64,000 nucleotides of DNA from Pseudomonas sp. N40(2020) (GTDB lineage Bacteria; Pseudomonadota; Gammaproteobacteria; Pseudomonadales; Pseudomonadaceae), in contig NZ_JACSZV010000004.1 of assembly GCF_014472415.1 (NCBI RefSeq), positions 62,001 through 126,000 of the forward strand. The letters are read 5' to 3'. Below the pieces are notes generated by a model. That model was not told where the DNA came from and searched no databases. It worked only from the letters and a program-made list of their open reading frames with translations. Made by a program: the position numbers and the translations under genes. Numbering within the stretch: position 1 is the stretch's first letter; each line of letters starts with the position of its first letter. Shown one piece after another: positions 26,421 to 37,454 of the stretch.

Positions 26421-26816
26421 ATGAATCCGATGTTAGCCCTTCGCCAATACCAGAAGATTGGCGCTCAGGCGCAGACTTCCGAAGCCAGTCCGCACCGTCT
26501 GGTACAGATGCTGATGGAAGGTGGTCTGGATCGTATTGCCCAGGCCAAAGGTGCCATGGAGCGCAAGGACATCCCGAACAAGGGTATCCTGATCGGCAAA
26601 GCCATCGGCATTATCGGTGGTCTGCTTGAAGGGCTTGATCTGGATAATCGGTCGGAGCAGGTTGGCGAGTTGGCCAATCTCTATGAATACATGATGAAGC
26701 GTCTGACCGAAGCCAACGCCAAGACCGATCCAAAGATCCTCGACGAAGTCGCTGACCTGCTGCGCACGGTCAAGGACGGCTGGGATGCCATCGGCACGCC
26801 GGCTCCACAGTTTTAA
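26421..26816 (+). CDS. fliS: Flagellin export chaperone FliS
   Basis: 131 residues, all-helical, with the FliS signature near the N-terminus ('ALRQYQKIGAQAQTSEASPH', 'LVQMLMEGGLDRI') and 'LANLYEYMMKRLTEAN' in the last third. FliS binds the flagellin C-terminus and prevents premature polymerisation. The next gene begins ten bases after the stop, so the two are co-transcribed. Confidence 0.96.
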   Translation: MNPMLALRQYQKIGAQAQTSEASPHRLVQMLMEGGLDRIAQAKGAMERKDIPNKGILIGKAIGIIGGLLEGLDLDNRSEQVGELANLYEYMMKRLTEANAKTDPKILDEVADLLRTVKDGWDAIGTPAPQF

Positions 26817-26826
26817 GGAGATCACC

Positions 26827-27123
26827 ATGAGTCTTGTATTGCAGCGAATCGAAGAAACCCGCGAGGCTCTGGTCGGTGCTCTGGCCGAGCGCAACTGGGA
26901 AGCTATTGGCGAGCTGGATCTGGCTTGCCGTTCCTGCATGGAAGACGTCTTGAGTGAAGCTTCAGTGGACGAGGCCGCGTTGCGCGATAACCTTGAGGAA
27001 TTGCTCGGGGTTTACAAAAAGCTGCTCGAGGCGGCGACGGGGGAGCGGCAGGCGATAGCCAACGAGATGTCGCAGATCACCCAAGCGCAGAACGCGGCAA
27101 AGGTTTACCATCTGTTTGGTTAA
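26827..27123 (+). CDS. fliT: FliT-type flagellar chaperone
   Basis: 98 residues, acidic and helical ('LQRIEETREALVGALAERNW', 'LEELLGVYKKLLEAATGE'), in the slot occupied by FliT/FleP after fliDS in pseudomonads. FliT proteins bind FliD and regulate its export. Similarity within the family is low, so the assignment rests mainly on size, fold and position. The start follows 'AAGGAGATCACC'. The stop codon lies inside a 12-bp palindrome (GGTTAATTAACC). Confidence 0.8.
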   Translation: MSLVLQRIEETREALVGALAERNWEAIGELDLACRSCMEDVLSEASVDEAALRDNLEELLGVYKKLLEAATGERQAIANEMSQITQAQNAAKVYHLFG

Positions 27124-27235
27124 TTAACCCCCAGTTAATCCAGATATGTGCGCCATAAATTTGACTGTGCACGGTTTTTTGACTTAACTAGTGGCTGATT
27201 TCAGATTTCAGGCGTCTACAGGCACATGGTGTCCT

Positions 27236-27252
27236 GCAAGCGTCTCGCTTGC
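27236..27252. promoter_or_regulatory. Inverted repeat upstream of fleQ
   Basis: GCAAGCG-TCT-CGCTTGC, a perfect 7-bp palindrome, lies 44 bases before the fleQ start and is followed by CCCATTTTT. It could be an operator or a leader hairpin; no convincing sigma-54 site lies in this gap, in line with fleQ heading the hierarchy. Confidence 0.35.
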
Positions 27253-27295
27253 CCCATTTTTCGGGCATTGAGTTGACTAGGGAAGTTGCTATTGC

Positions 27296-28771
<1,476 letters not shown>

Positions 28772-28812
28772 CGCCTGTTTTTCAACCTCTTCATTTATAA
28801 GCAGTTTTTTTT

Positions 28813-28828
28813 AGGCACGGGTATTGCT
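28813..28828 (+). promoter_or_regulatory. Sigma-54 promoter of fleSR
   Basis: AGGCACG-GGTA-TTGCT is a near-perfect -24/-12 element 53 bases before fleS. In P. aeruginosa fleSR is driven by FleQ and RpoN. Confidence 0.87.
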
Positions 28829-28880
28829 ACATCCCTCGCAACGTTCCGTTTAACTGACGGTCAGCCAGCGAGAGAGCACA

Positions 28881-30092
28881 ATGCCCCAAGTCGCCCAGAT
28901 GTCTTCTGCCTCCAGTCCCGAGGGGCAGCCGTCCTCCGTAGAGCAGGTCAGCCGACAGGGTCTTGAGCAGGCATTCGCGCTGTTCAGCCAGATGTCCAGT
29001 CAGTTGACTGACTCCTATAGCATGCTTGAAGCGCGGGTGACTGAGCTCAAGGGTGAGCTGGCGGTGGTCAGTGCTCAGCGCATGCAGGAACTGGCGGAAA
29101 AAGAGCGTCTGGCCAACCGTCTGCAAAACCTCCTTGATCTGTTGCCCGGTGGCGTCATCGTGATTGATGGTCACGGCATTGTGGTCGAAGCCAACCCGGC
29201 GGCCATCGAGTTGCTCGGGTTGCCACTGGAGGGCGAGCTGTGGCGCCATGTCATCGCGCGCTGCTTCGCCCCGCGTGAAGACGACGGTCACGAAATCTCT
29301 CTGAAGAACGGTCGGCGTCTGTCGATTGCCACCCGCTCGCTGGATGCCGAGCCGGGGCAATTGGTGCTGCTCAACGACCTGACCGAAACCCGTCATCTAC
29401 AGGATCAACTGGCGCGCCACGAACGCTTGTCTTCGTTGGGGCGGATGGTCGCCTCGCTGGCTCATCAGATCCGCACCCCGTTATCCGCTGCGTTGCTCTA
29501 CGCCAGTCATTTGACTGAGCAGGAACTGCCGGTCGCCACTCAGCAGCGGTTCGCTGGCCGCCTCAAGGAGCGCCTGCATGAGTTGGAGCATCAGGTGCGC
29601 GACATGCTGGTTTTTGCCCGCGGTGAATTGCCACTGACCGACCGCCTAACGCCTAACGCCTTGATGCAGTCGCTGCAAGCGGCCGCATTGACCCATGTGC
29701 AGGATTTGCCCATCCGCTGGCAGTGCGACAGTCACGTCGGTGAGTTGCTGTGCAATCGTGACACGCTGGTCGGCGCTCTTTTGAACCTGATCGAAAACGC
29801 CATTCAGGCCAGCGCCGGCGATGTGCGCCTGAAAGTGCATTGCTACACCCGCGATAACACGCTGCGTTTGTGCGTCAGCGATACCGGTAGCGGGATTGAG
29901 CCGGCGGTGCTGGCGCGACTCGGCGAGCCATTTTTCACCACTAAAGTCACTGGCACGGGCCTGGGCCTGACCGTGGTCAAGGCTGTCGCTCGTGCGCATC
30001 AGGGAGAATTGCAGCTGCGTTCGCGAGTCGGGCGCGGTACGTGCGCGCAGGTGATCCTGCCGCTGTTTTCCGCTGCACAGGGAGCAGAGTGA
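28881..30092 (+). CDS. fleS: Sensor histidine kinase FleS
   Basis: 403 residues without membrane spans, hence a cytoplasmic sensor. A coiled coil (about 40-80) leads into a PAS domain ('LLPGGVIVIDGHGIVVEANP'). The H-box is 'ASLAHQIRTPLS', and the ATPase region has 'LLNLIENAIQAS' (N), 'VSDTGSGIE' (G1) and 'GTGLGLTVVKAVAR' (G2). FleS phosphorylates FleR, which then activates class III genes with sigma-54. The stop codon overlaps the fleR GTG. Confidence 0.96.
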   Translation: MPQVAQMSSASSPEGQPSSVEQVSRQGLEQAFALFSQMSSQLTDSYSMLEARVTELKGELAVVSAQRMQELAEKERLANRLQNLLDLLPGGVIVIDGHGIVVEANPAAIELLGLPLEGELWRHVIARCFAPREDDGHEISLKNGRRLSIATRSLDAEPGQLVLLNDLTETRHLQDQLARHERLSSLGRMVASLAHQIRTPLSAALLYASHLTEQELPVATQQRFAGRLKERLHELEHQVRDMLVFARGELPLTDRLTPNALMQSLQAAALTHVQDLPIRWQCDSHVGELLCNRDTLVGALLNLIENAIQASAGDVRLKVHCYTRDNTLRLCVSDTGSGIEPAVLARLGEPFFTTKVTGTGLGLTVVKAVARAHQGELQLRSRVGRGTCAQVILPLFSAAQGAE

Positions 30093-31489
30093 AAGACATG
30101 GGCATCAAGGTTTTGCTGGTCGAGGATGACCGTTCGTTGCGCGAAGCGCTGGCCGATACGCTGCTGTTGGCGGGCCACGATTATCACGCGGTCGGCAGCG
30201 CTGAAGAGGCGTTGACGGCGGTGGCGCGCGAAGCGTTCAGTCTGGTGGTCAGCGACGTCAATATGCCTGGTATGGACGGTCACCAATTGCTTGCGCTGCT
30301 GCGTGCCCGTCAGCCGCAGTTGCCGGTGCTGCTGATGACTGCGCATGGCGCCGTCGAGCGAGCCGTCGATGCGATGCGCCAGGGAGCCGCGGACTATCTG
30401 GTCAAACCGTTCGAACCCAAGGCGCTGCTCGATCTGGTGTCTCGACATGCTCTCGGCAGTCTTGGTGCCAGTGACGCCGAAGGCCCGATTGCGGTCGAGC
30501 CGGCCAGTGCTCAATTGCTTGAGCTGGCGGCGCGGGTCGCACGCAGTGATTCCACCGTTCTGATCTCGGGCGAGTCCGGTACCGGCAAAGAAGTGCTGGC
30601 GCGCTATATCCACCAGCAATCCCATCGTGCCAATCAGCCGTTTATCGCGATCAACTGTGCAGCGATCCCGGACAACATGCTCGAGGCGACGCTGTTCGGT
30701 CACGAAAAGGGCTCGTTCACCGGCGCCATCGCGGCGCAGGCAGGCAAATTTGAACAGGCCGATGGTGGCACTATCCTGCTCGACGAAATTTCCGAAATGC
30801 CCCTTGGTCTGCAAGCCAAACTGCTGCGTGTGCTGCAAGAGCGCGAAGTCGAGCGGGTCGGTGCGCGCAAGCCGATCACCCTGGATATCCGTGTGGTCGC
30901 GACCACCAACCGCGATCTCGCCGGCGAAGTGGCAGCGGGTCGCTTCCGTGAAGATCTTTTCTACCGTCTGTCAGTTTTCCCGCTGGCGTGGCGTCCACTT
31001 CGCGAACGTACTGCCGATATCTTGCCGCTGGCTGAGCGGTTGCTGGCCAAACACGTCAATAAAATGAAGCATGCCGCGGCGAAACTCTCGCCTGAGGCGC
31101 AAGCCTGCCTGACCGGTTATCCATGGCCGGGCAATGTGCGTGAACTGGATAACGCGATTCAGCGTGCGCTGATTTTGCAGCAGGGCGGCTTGATCCAGCC
31201 GCAGGATTTCTGTCTGGCGGGCTACGTGACGTTCGCTGCATTGCCAGTCAAGTCGCCGACGCCTGCGGTGAATCGTGAGGTCGAAATCGACGCTGATTCG
31301 GCCGGCGCATTGGGCGACGACCTGCGCCGCCGGGAGTTTCAGATGATCATCGACACCCTGCGCAGCGAGCGTGGTCGACGCAAGGAAGCGGCTGAAAAAC
31401 TCGGAATCAGCCCGCGCACCCTGCGTTACAAACTGGCGCAAATGCGCGATGCGGGCATGGACGTCGAAGGCTATTTGTTCGCCACCTGA
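30089..31489 (+). CDS. fleR: Sigma-54-dependent response regulator FleR
   Basis: 466 residues: a receiver domain ('[14 protein letters not shown]', phospho-Asp in '[12 protein letters not shown]', 'YLVKPFEP'), an AAA+ domain ('[10 protein letters not shown]', 'GSFTGAI', '[10 protein letters not shown]') and a C-terminal Fis-like HTH ('[17 protein letters not shown]'). The GTG at 30089 overlaps the fleS stop; an ATG three codons later is the alternative. Likely targets in this window are the sigma-54 promoters before fliE, fliK, fliL and flhA, though FleQ also serves some of them. Confidence 0.96.
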   Translation: MKDMGIKVLLVEDDRSLREALADTLLLAGHDYHAVGSAEEALTAVAREAFSLVVSDVNMPGMDGHQLLALLRARQPQLPVLLMTAHGAVERAVDAMRQGAADYLVKPFEPKALLDLVSRHALGSLGASDAEGPIAVEPASAQLLELAARVARSDSTVLISGESGTGKEVLARYIHQQSHRANQPFIAINCAAIPDNMLEATLFGHEKGSFTGAIAAQAGKFEQADGGTILLDEISEMPLGLQAKLLRVLQEREVERVGARKPITLDIRVVATTNRDLAGEVAAGRFREDLFYRLSVFPLAWRPLRERTADILPLAERLLAKHVNKMKHAAAKLSPEAQACLTGYPWPGNVRELDNAIQRALILQQGGLIQPQDFCLAGYVTFAALPVKSPTPAVNREVEIDADSAGALGDDLRRREFQMIIDTLRSERGRRKEAAEKLGISPRTLRYKLAQMRDAGMDVEGYLFAT

Positions 31490-31539
31490 TTGCCGGTGCA
31501 ATGCTTGAAAACGCTTTTCTGAAAAGGCTGCCCATGAGC

Positions 31540-31555
31540 TGGCACCCTTGTTGCT
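31540..31555 (+). promoter_or_regulatory. Sigma-54 promoter of the fliE operon
   Basis: TGGCACC-CTTG-TTGCT, ideal -24/-12 spacing, 62 bases before fliE. Confidence 0.9.
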
Positions 31556-31616
31556 AATACCTGTGTACCCGCCGAGTGAGTGTCAAAAAATTGCGGGCCG
31601 CCCAAGAGAGTAGACC

Positions 31617-31946
31617 ATGAGCCAAGGTATTGAATTCAATCGGTTGATGATGGACATGAAGGCCATGCAAATGGATGCCATGTCTGCGCCGAAATCGACT
31701 GCCGCTATCCCTGAACTGGCGGGCAGCAGCTTTTCCGACATGCTCGGTCAGGCGATCAATAAAGTCAGCGATACCCAGCAGGCGTCGGCTCAATTGGCCA
31801 ATGCATTCGAAGTGGGCAAGAGCGGCGTCGATCTGACGGACGTGATGATTTCCTCACAGAAAGCCAGCGTGTCGTTTCAGGCTCTGACCCAGGTGCGCAA
31901 CAAACTGGTTCAGGCTTATCAAGACATCATGCAGATGCCGGTATAA
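31617..31946 (+). CDS. fliE: Hook-basal body junction protein FliE
   Basis: 109 residues, normal length. The conserved C-terminal half is present ('[18 protein letters not shown]', '[20 protein letters not shown]', '[13 protein letters not shown]'). FliE links the MS ring to the proximal rod and is the first axial substrate of the export apparatus. It starts 16 bases before fliF and heads a long operon. Confidence 0.97.
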   Translation: MSQGIEFNRLMMDMKAMQMDAMSAPKSTAAIPELAGSSFSDMLGQAINKVSDTQQASAQLANAFEVGKSGVDLTDVMISSQKASVSFQALTQVRNKLVQAYQDIMQMPV

Positions 31947-31961
31947 GGACGAGATTGAGTC

Positions 31962-33749
31962 ATGGCAGAAGCAGTCGCCGATAACGTTCCGGCCAAGGCC
32001 ACCCCGATAGACGGCAAACCGCCGCTGTTCGGCCTGTCCTTCCTGGAAAACCTCTCCGAGATGACCGTGCTGCGTCAGGTGGGCCTGTTGGTCGGCCTGG
32101 CTGCGAGCGTGGCGATTGGCTTTGCCGTGGTGCTGTGGTCGCAGCAGCCGGATTACCGTCCGTTGTACGGCAGCCTGGCCGGCATGGACGCCAAGCAGGT
32201 CATGGATACCCTGGCCTCCGCCGACATTCCTTACACCGTTGAACCGAACTCCGGCGCCTTGCTGGTCAAGGCCGATGACCTGTCCCGTGCGCGCCTCAAG
32301 CTCGCGGCCGCTGGTGTCACTCCCAGCGACGGTAACATCGGTTTTGAAATCCTCGACAAGGAACAAGGTCTGGGCACCAGCCAGTTCATGGAAGCGACCC
32401 GTTATCGTCGCGGCCTCGAAGGTGAACTGGCGCGCACCATTTCCAGCCTGAACAACGTCAAGGGTGCCCGCGTGCATCTGGCGATTCCGAAGAGCTCGGT
32501 GTTCGTGCGCGATGAACGCAAGCCAAGCGCTTCGGTGCTGGTCGAGTTGTACTCCGGACGTTCGCTGGAGCCGGGTCAAGTGGTTGCCATCATTAACCTG
32601 GTGGCGACTTCTGTTCCTGAGCTGAGCAAATCGCAGATCACCGTCGTCGACCAGAAGGGCAACCTGCTCTCTGATCAGGCGGAAAACTCTGAAATGACCA
32701 TGGCCGGCAAGCAGTTCGATTACAGCCGCCGCATGGAAAGCATGCTCACTCAGCGTGTGCACAATATTCTGCAACCGGTACTGGGTAATGATCGCTACAA
32801 GGCTGAAGTCTCGGCCGATGTCGATTTCAGTGCCGTCGAGTCCACTGCCGAGCAGTTCAACCCGGATCAACCGGCGTTGCGCAGCGAGCAGTCGGTCAAC
32901 GAACAACGTACCGCCAGCAATGGCCCGCAAGGCGTGCCGGGGGCTCTGAGCAACCAGCCGCCATCGCCAGCCTCGGCACCGCAAACCACCGGTGGTGCTC
33001 AAGCCGCCGCCGGCATGATCCAGCCAGGTCAGCCATTGGTTGACGCCAATGGCCAGCAGATCATGGACCCGGCCACCGGTCAGCCGATGCTCGCGCCGTA
33101 CCCGGCCGACAAGCGTCAACAATCCACCAAGAACTTCGAACTCGATCGTTCCATCAGCCACACCAAGCAGCAGCAGGGTCGCCTGAATCGTCTGTCGGTG
33201 TCGGTGGTGGTTGATGATCAGGTCAAGGTCAACGCGGCTAATGGTGAAACCACCCGTGCGCCGTGGACCGCCGACGAATTGGCGCGCTTCACTCGTTTGG
33301 TGCAGGACGCCGTCGGTTTCGACGCCAGCCGTGGCGACAGCGTCAGCGTGATCAACATGCCGTTCTCCGCCGAGCGCGGTGAAGTGATTGCCGATATTCC
33401 GTTCTACTCCCAGCCATGGTTCTGGGACATCGTCAAACAGGTGCTGGGTGTGTTGTTCATCCTGGTGCTGGTGTTTGGTGTGCTGCGTCCGGTGCTCAAC
33501 AACATCACCGGCGGTGGCAAAGGCAAGGAGCTGGCCGGTCTGGGCAGCGACGTGGAACTCGGTGGCATGGGCGGCCTGGACGGCGAACTTTCCAACGACC
33601 GCGTGAGCCTCGGTGGTCCGCAGAGCATTCTGTTGCCGAGCCCGAGCGAGGGTTATGACGCGCAGCTGAATGCAATCAAGAGTCTGGTGGCAGAAGACCC
33701 GGGTCGTGTGGCTCAGGTCGTGAAAGAGTGGATTAACGCAGATGAGTGA
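31962..33749 (+). CDS. fliF: MS-ring protein FliF
   Basis: 595 residues. The first transmembrane helix is at about 47-68 ('VGLLVGLAASVAIGFAVVLW') and the second at about 487-510 ('VLGVLFILVLVFGVL'), bracketing the periplasmic ring-building motifs ('LARTISSLNNVKGARVHLAIP'). A Pro/Ala/Gln-rich linker occupies about 320-380. The cytoplasmic tail, ending in 'VKEWINADE', binds FliG. The last eight bases overlap fliG. Confidence 0.97.
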   Translation: MAEAVADNVPAKATPIDGKPPLFGLSFLENLSEMTVLRQVGLLVGLAASVAIGFAVVLWSQQPDYRPLYGSLAGMDAKQVMDTLASADIPYTVEPNSGALLVKADDLSRARLKLAAAGVTPSDGNIGFEILDKEQGLGTSQFMEATRYRRGLEGELARTISSLNNVKGARVHLAIPKSSVFVRDERKPSASVLVELYSGRSLEPGQVVAIINLVATSVPELSKSQITVVDQKGNLLSDQAENSEMTMAGKQFDYSRRMESMLTQRVHNILQPVLGNDRYKAEVSADVDFSAVESTAEQFNPDQPALRSEQSVNEQRTASNGPQGVPGALSNQPPSPASAPQTTGGAQAAAGMIQPGQPLVDANGQQIMDPATGQPMLAPYPADKRQQSTKNFELDRSISHTKQQQGRLNRLSVSVVVDDQVKVNAANGETTRAPWTADELARFTRLVQDAVGFDASRGDSVSVINMPFSAERGEVIADIPFYSQPWFWDIVKQVLGVLFILVLVFGVLRPVLNNITGGGKGKELAGLGSDVELGGMGGLDGELSNDRVSLGGPQSILLPSPSEGYDAQLNAIKSLVAEDPGRVAQVVKEWINADE

Positions 33750-34761
33750 TAACCGAGCCGCCGTCGCCAAACTGACCCGGGTTGATAAAGCCGCAATTCT
33801 GCTGCTGTCCCTGGGGTCTACCGATGCTGCGCAAGTGCTGCGTCACATGGGCCCGAAAGAGGTTCAGCGTGTAGGTGTGGCGATGGCGCAGATGGGCAAC
33901 GTCCATCGCGAGCAGGTCGAACAGGTCATGAGCGAGTTCGTCGACATCGTCGGCGACCAGACCAGCCTGGGCGTCGGTTCCGATGACTACGTGCGCAAGA
34001 TGCTCACCCAGGCCCTGGGTGAAGACAAGGCCAACGGCCTGATCGACCGCATCCTGCTCGGTGGCAACACCAGCGGCCTCGACAGCCTGAAATGGATGGA
34101 GCCGCGCGCCGTTGCCGACGTGATCCGTTATGAACACCCGCAGATTCAGGCCATCGTGGTTGCCTACCTCGACCCGGATCAGGCCGGTGAAGTGCTCGGC
34201 AACTTTGACCACAAGGTGCGTCTGGACATTATCCTGCGCGTCTCGTCGTTGAACACCGTGCAGCCGGCGGCATTGAAAGAGCTCAACCAGATTCTCGAGA
34301 AGCAGTTCTCCGGCAACTCGAATGCCTCGCGCACCACCTTGGGTGGCATCAAGCGTGCGGCAGACATCATGAACTTCCTCGACAGCTCGATCGAAGGCCA
34401 GCTCATGGACTCGATCCGCGAAGTCGACGAAGACCTGTCCGGTCAGATCGAAGACCTCATGTTCGTGTTCAACAACCTGGCCGATGTCGACGACCGCGGT
34501 ATTCAGGCGCTGTTGCGCGAAGTGTCTTCCGACGTGTTGGTACTGGCCCTCAAGGGTTCGGACGAAGGCGTCAAAGAGAAGATCTTCAAGAACATGTCCA
34601 AACGTGCCGCCGAACTGTTGCGCGACGACCTCGAGGCCAAGGGCCCGGTACGGGTCAGCGACGTGGAAACCGCACAGAAAGAAATCCTCACCATTGCCCG
34701 TCGCATGGCCGAAGCCGGCGAGATCGTGCTCGGTGGCAAGGGCGGCGAGGAAATGATCTAA
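33742..34761 (+). CDS. fliG: Motor switch protein FliG
   Basis: 339 residues, standard length, with the three FliG domains: N-terminal FliF-binding ('LTRVDKAAILLLSLGSTDAA'), the middle EHPQ motif ('VIRYEHPQIQAIVVAYL'), and the C-terminal torque helix with charged residues ('DDRGIQALLREVSSDVLVLA' ... 'MSKRAAELLRDDLEA'). It transmits stator force to the rotor. It overlaps fliF and lies four bases before fliH. Confidence 0.98.
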   Translation: MSDNRAAVAKLTRVDKAAILLLSLGSTDAAQVLRHMGPKEVQRVGVAMAQMGNVHREQVEQVMSEFVDIVGDQTSLGVGSDDYVRKMLTQALGEDKANGLIDRILLGGNTSGLDSLKWMEPRAVADVIRYEHPQIQAIVVAYLDPDQAGEVLGNFDHKVRLDIILRVSSLNTVQPAALKELNQILEKQFSGNSNASRTTLGGIKRAADIMNFLDSSIEGQLMDSIREVDEDLSGQIEDLMFVFNNLADVDDRGIQALLREVSSDVLVLALKGSDEGVKEKIFKNMSKRAAELLRDDLEAKGPVRVSDVETAQKEILTIARRMAEAGEIVLGGKGGEEMI

Positions 34762-34765
34762 GCCC

Positions 34766-35572
34766 ATGGATAAGCACGATGACGATGTGACGGATCTGAT
34801 CCGTGCCCGCGATGTCCGTGGTTTCGAATCCTGGGCGTTGCCCAGCTTCGATCCGCCGAAACCGGAACCCGAGCCGGAACCGGAGCCTGAACCGCCGGAA
34901 ATGGAAGAAGTGCCGCTGGAAGAAGTCCAGCCACTGACCCTGGAAGAACTCGAAAGCATCCGTCAGGAGGCTTACAACGAGGGCTTCGCCGTCGGCGAAA
35001 AAGAAGGTTTTCACAGTGCCACGCTCAAGGTGCGTCAAGAAGCCGAAGTGGCCCTGGCGGCGAAACTCGCCAGCCTTGAGCAGTTGATGGGTCATCTGTT
35101 CGAACCCATCGCCGAGCAAGATACCCAGATCGAAAAATCGCTGGTTGACCTCGTGCAACACATCACCAAACAGGTGATCAAGCGCGAGTTGGCCATCGAC
35201 TCCAGTCAGATCGAACACGTCATGCGCGACGCCCTCAAGCTGTTGCCGCTGGGCGTCGACAATGTGCGTTTGTACGTCAATCCACAGGACTTCGAACAGG
35301 CCAAAGCCCTGCGCGAACGTCATGAGGAAACCTGGCGCATCGTCGAAGACGAGTCGCTGATGCCGGGCGGTTGCCGGGTTGAAACTGCGCACAGCCGCAT
35401 CGACGCGAGCATTGAAACCCGCGTCACTCAGGTCATGGACAAGCTGTTCGATCAGTTGCACGAACAGGCCCTGCACCCGGCTGCAGCGGATCTGAGCCTG
35501 GATATCCCCGAAGAATCCAAATCGGCGGCCATCCCTGACGAGCCGCTCGCGGACGAACCCGATGCGCCTTGA
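34766..35572 (+). CDS. fliH: Flagellar export ATPase regulator FliH
   Basis: 268 residues. The N-terminal third contains an unusual Glu-Pro repeat ('[18 protein letters not shown]'), then '[17 protein letters not shown]' with the GxxxG-like periodicity typical of FliH, and a C-terminal FliI-binding domain ('[20 protein letters not shown]'). FliH forms the stalk of the cytoplasmic ATPase complex. It overlaps fliI by eleven bases. Confidence 0.95.
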   Translation: MDKHDDDVTDLIRARDVRGFESWALPSFDPPKPEPEPEPEPEPPEMEEVPLEEVQPLTLEELESIRQEAYNEGFAVGEKEGFHSATLKVRQEAEVALAAKLASLEQLMGHLFEPIAEQDTQIEKSLVDLVQHITKQVIKRELAIDSSQIEHVMRDALKLLPLGVDNVRLYVNPQDFEQAKALRERHEETWRIVEDESLMPGGCRVETAHSRIDASIETRVTQVMDKLFDQLHEQALHPAAADLSLDIPEESKSAAIPDEPLADEPDAP

Positions 35573-36920
35573 ACGCACCAGTTTCGCCAAGCGCCTCAGC
35601 ACGTATGCCGAAGCCACTGAAATGGCTGGCGCGCCGATTCTCGAAGGTCGCCTGCTGCGCATGGTCGGCCTCACTCTCGAAGCCGAAGGCCTGCGCGCAG
35701 CCATGGGCACGCGCTGCCTGGTGATCAACGACGACAGCTATCACCCCTCGCAGGTGGAAGCGGAAGTCATGGGCTTCTCGGGCAGTAAAGTCTTTCTGAT
35801 GCCGGTCGGCAGCGTCGCCGGTATTGCCCCGGGCGCCCGCGTGGTGCCGTTGGCCGACACCGGTCGCCTGCCGATGGGCATGAGCATGCTCGGTCGTGTA
35901 CTCGATGGCGCCGGTCGCGCGCTGGACGGCAAGGGCGGCATGAAAGCCGAAGACTGGGTACCGATGGACGGCCCGACAATCAACCCGCTCAACCGTGATC
36001 CGATCAGCGTGCCGCTGGACGTCGGCATCCGTTGCATCAACGGTTTGTTGACGGTCGGGCGTGGCCAGCGTCTCGGTCTGTTCGCCGGTACCGGTGTCGG
36101 TAAATCCGTGTTGCTGGGCATGATGACTCGCTTTACCGAGGCCGACATTATCGTCGTGGGTCTGATCGGTGAGCGGGGTCGAGAAGTCAAGGAATTCATC
36201 GAGCACATCCTCGGTGAAGAAGGCTTGAAGCGTTCCGTCGTCGTTGCCTCGCCGGCGGACGATGCGCCGCTGATGCGTCTGCGCGCGGCGATGTACTGCA
36301 CGCGCATCGCCGAGTATTTTCGCGACAAGGGCAAGAACGTCCTGTTGCTGATGGATTCGCTGACCCGTTTCGCCCAGGCCCAGCGGGAAATCGCTTTGGC
36401 CATCGGCGAACCACCGGCGACCAAGGGTTATCCGCCGTCGGTGTTCGCCAAACTGCCGAAACTGGTGGAGCGCGCCGGTAATGCCGAGAAGGGCGGCGGT
36501 TCGATCACCGCGTTCTACACCGTGCTGTCCGAGGGTGACGATCAGCAGGACCCGATCGCCGACTCGGCGCGGGGCGTGCTTGACGGTCACATCGTGCTGT
36601 CGCGGCGTCTGGCCGAGGAAGGGCACTATCCGGCCATCGATATCGAAGCGTCGATCAGCCGGGTGATGCCGGCCGTGGTGGGCATCAAGCACATGAACCA
36701 TGCGCAGATGTTCAAGCAGTACTGGTCGCGCTATCAGCAGAGTCGCGACCTGATCAGCGTCGGTGCTTATGTGGCCGGTGGTGACCGGGAAACCGACACC
36801 GCGATCCAGCTGCAACCGACGATGTCGATGTACCTGCGTCAGGGCTTGAACGACAACATCAACATGGGCGCCAGTGCAAATCAGCTGGCCTCGATCTTTG
36901 CTCCGGCTCCTGGCGGCTAA
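35562..36920 (+). CDS. fliI: Flagellum-specific export ATPase FliI
   Basis: 452 residues, the usual size. Walker A is '[13 protein letters not shown]', the adjacent '[17 protein letters not shown]' is diagnostic of the FliI/YscN group, and Walker B is '[20 protein letters not shown]'. It energises substrate unloading for the type III export gate together with the proton motive force. It is followed six bases later by fliJ. Confidence 0.98.
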   Translation: MRLERTSFAKRLSTYAEATEMAGAPILEGRLLRMVGLTLEAEGLRAAMGTRCLVINDDSYHPSQVEAEVMGFSGSKVFLMPVGSVAGIAPGARVVPLADTGRLPMGMSMLGRVLDGAGRALDGKGGMKAEDWVPMDGPTINPLNRDPISVPLDVGIRCINGLLTVGRGQRLGLFAGTGVGKSVLLGMMTRFTEADIIVVGLIGERGREVKEFIEHILGEEGLKRSVVVASPADDAPLMRLRAAMYCTRIAEYFRDKGKNVLLLMDSLTRFAQAQREIALAIGEPPATKGYPPSVFAKLPKLVERAGNAEKGGGSITAFYTVLSEGDDQQDPIADSARGVLDGHIVLSRRLAEEGHYPAIDIEASISRVMPAVVGIKHMNHAQMFKQYWSRYQQSRDLISVGAYVAGGDRETDTAIQLQPTMSMYLRQGLNDNINMGASANQLASIFAPAPGG

Positions 36921-36926
36921 CTCGCC

Positions 36927-37376
36927 ATGGCCCAGAGTCGAGCCGCGCGTCTGGTGCCGGTGGTGGACATGGCCGAGAAGGCCGAAAAAGCCGCCGTACA
37001 ACGCCTCGGGTATTTCCAGGGGCAGGTCAAAGTGGCCGAAAGCAAACTCGCTGACTTGCACGCCTTTCGTCTGGATTATTCGCAGCAGTGGATCGTGCGC
37101 GGCAGCACCGGCGTCAGCGGGCAATGGCTGCTCGGCTTTCAGGGCTTTCTGGCGCAACTCGACACCGCCGTCGATCAGCAACGCCAAAGCCTGGTCTGGC
37201 ACCAGAACAACCTGGACAAGGCGCGGGAGGCCTGGCAGCAAGCGTTCGCTCGTGTCGAGGGGTTGCGCAAACTGGTCCAGCGTTATCGCGACGAGGCACA
37301 GCGCCTCGAAGACAAGCGCGAGCAGAAATTACTGGATGAGTTGTCTCAGCGTTTGCCTCGACACGATCCGTATTGA
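36927..37376 (+). CDS. fliJ: Flagellar export coiled-coil protein FliJ
   Basis: 149 residues, almost entirely a long charged coiled coil ('MAEKAEKAAVQRLGYFQGQ' ... 'LVQRYRDEAQRLEDKREQKL'). FliJ sits in the centre of the FliI hexamer and contacts FlhA. The start lies six bases after the fliI stop. Its stop codon is immediately followed by one arm of an inverted repeat that reaches the hsbA ribosome site. Confidence 0.95.
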   Translation: MAQSRAARLVPVVDMAEKAEKAAVQRLGYFQGQVKVAESKLADLHAFRLDYSQQWIVRGSTGVSGQWLLGFQGFLAQLDTAVDQQRQSLVWHQNNLDKAREAWQQAFARVEGLRKLVQRYRDEAQRLEDKREQKLLDELSQRLPRHDPY

Positions 37377-37377
37377 T

Positions 37378-37451
37378 CTGGCTTCCAACCTTGCCCCAAC
37401 CCTGTCCAAGTGCTAAACCTTGTACACGTTCGCCAATGACAAGGAAGCCAG
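37378..37451 (+). promoter_or_regulatory. Long-range inverted repeat covering the hsbA ribosome-binding site
   Basis: CTGGCTTCC (37378-37386), just after the fliJ stop, is perfectly complementary to GGAAGCCAG (37443-37451). The right arm contains most of the 'AAGGAAG' Shine-Dalgarno of hsbA (ATG at 37455). If the RNA pairs, hsbA translation would be masked until the stem opens. Confidence 0.5.
37414..37439 (+). promoter_or_regulatory. Weak sigma-28-like site before hsbA
   Basis: TAAA, 14 bases, GCCAATGA. This resembles TAAA-N15-GCCGATAA, with one base less spacing and two mismatches in the -10. Low confidence. Confidence 0.25.
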
Positions 37452-37454
37452 TCA

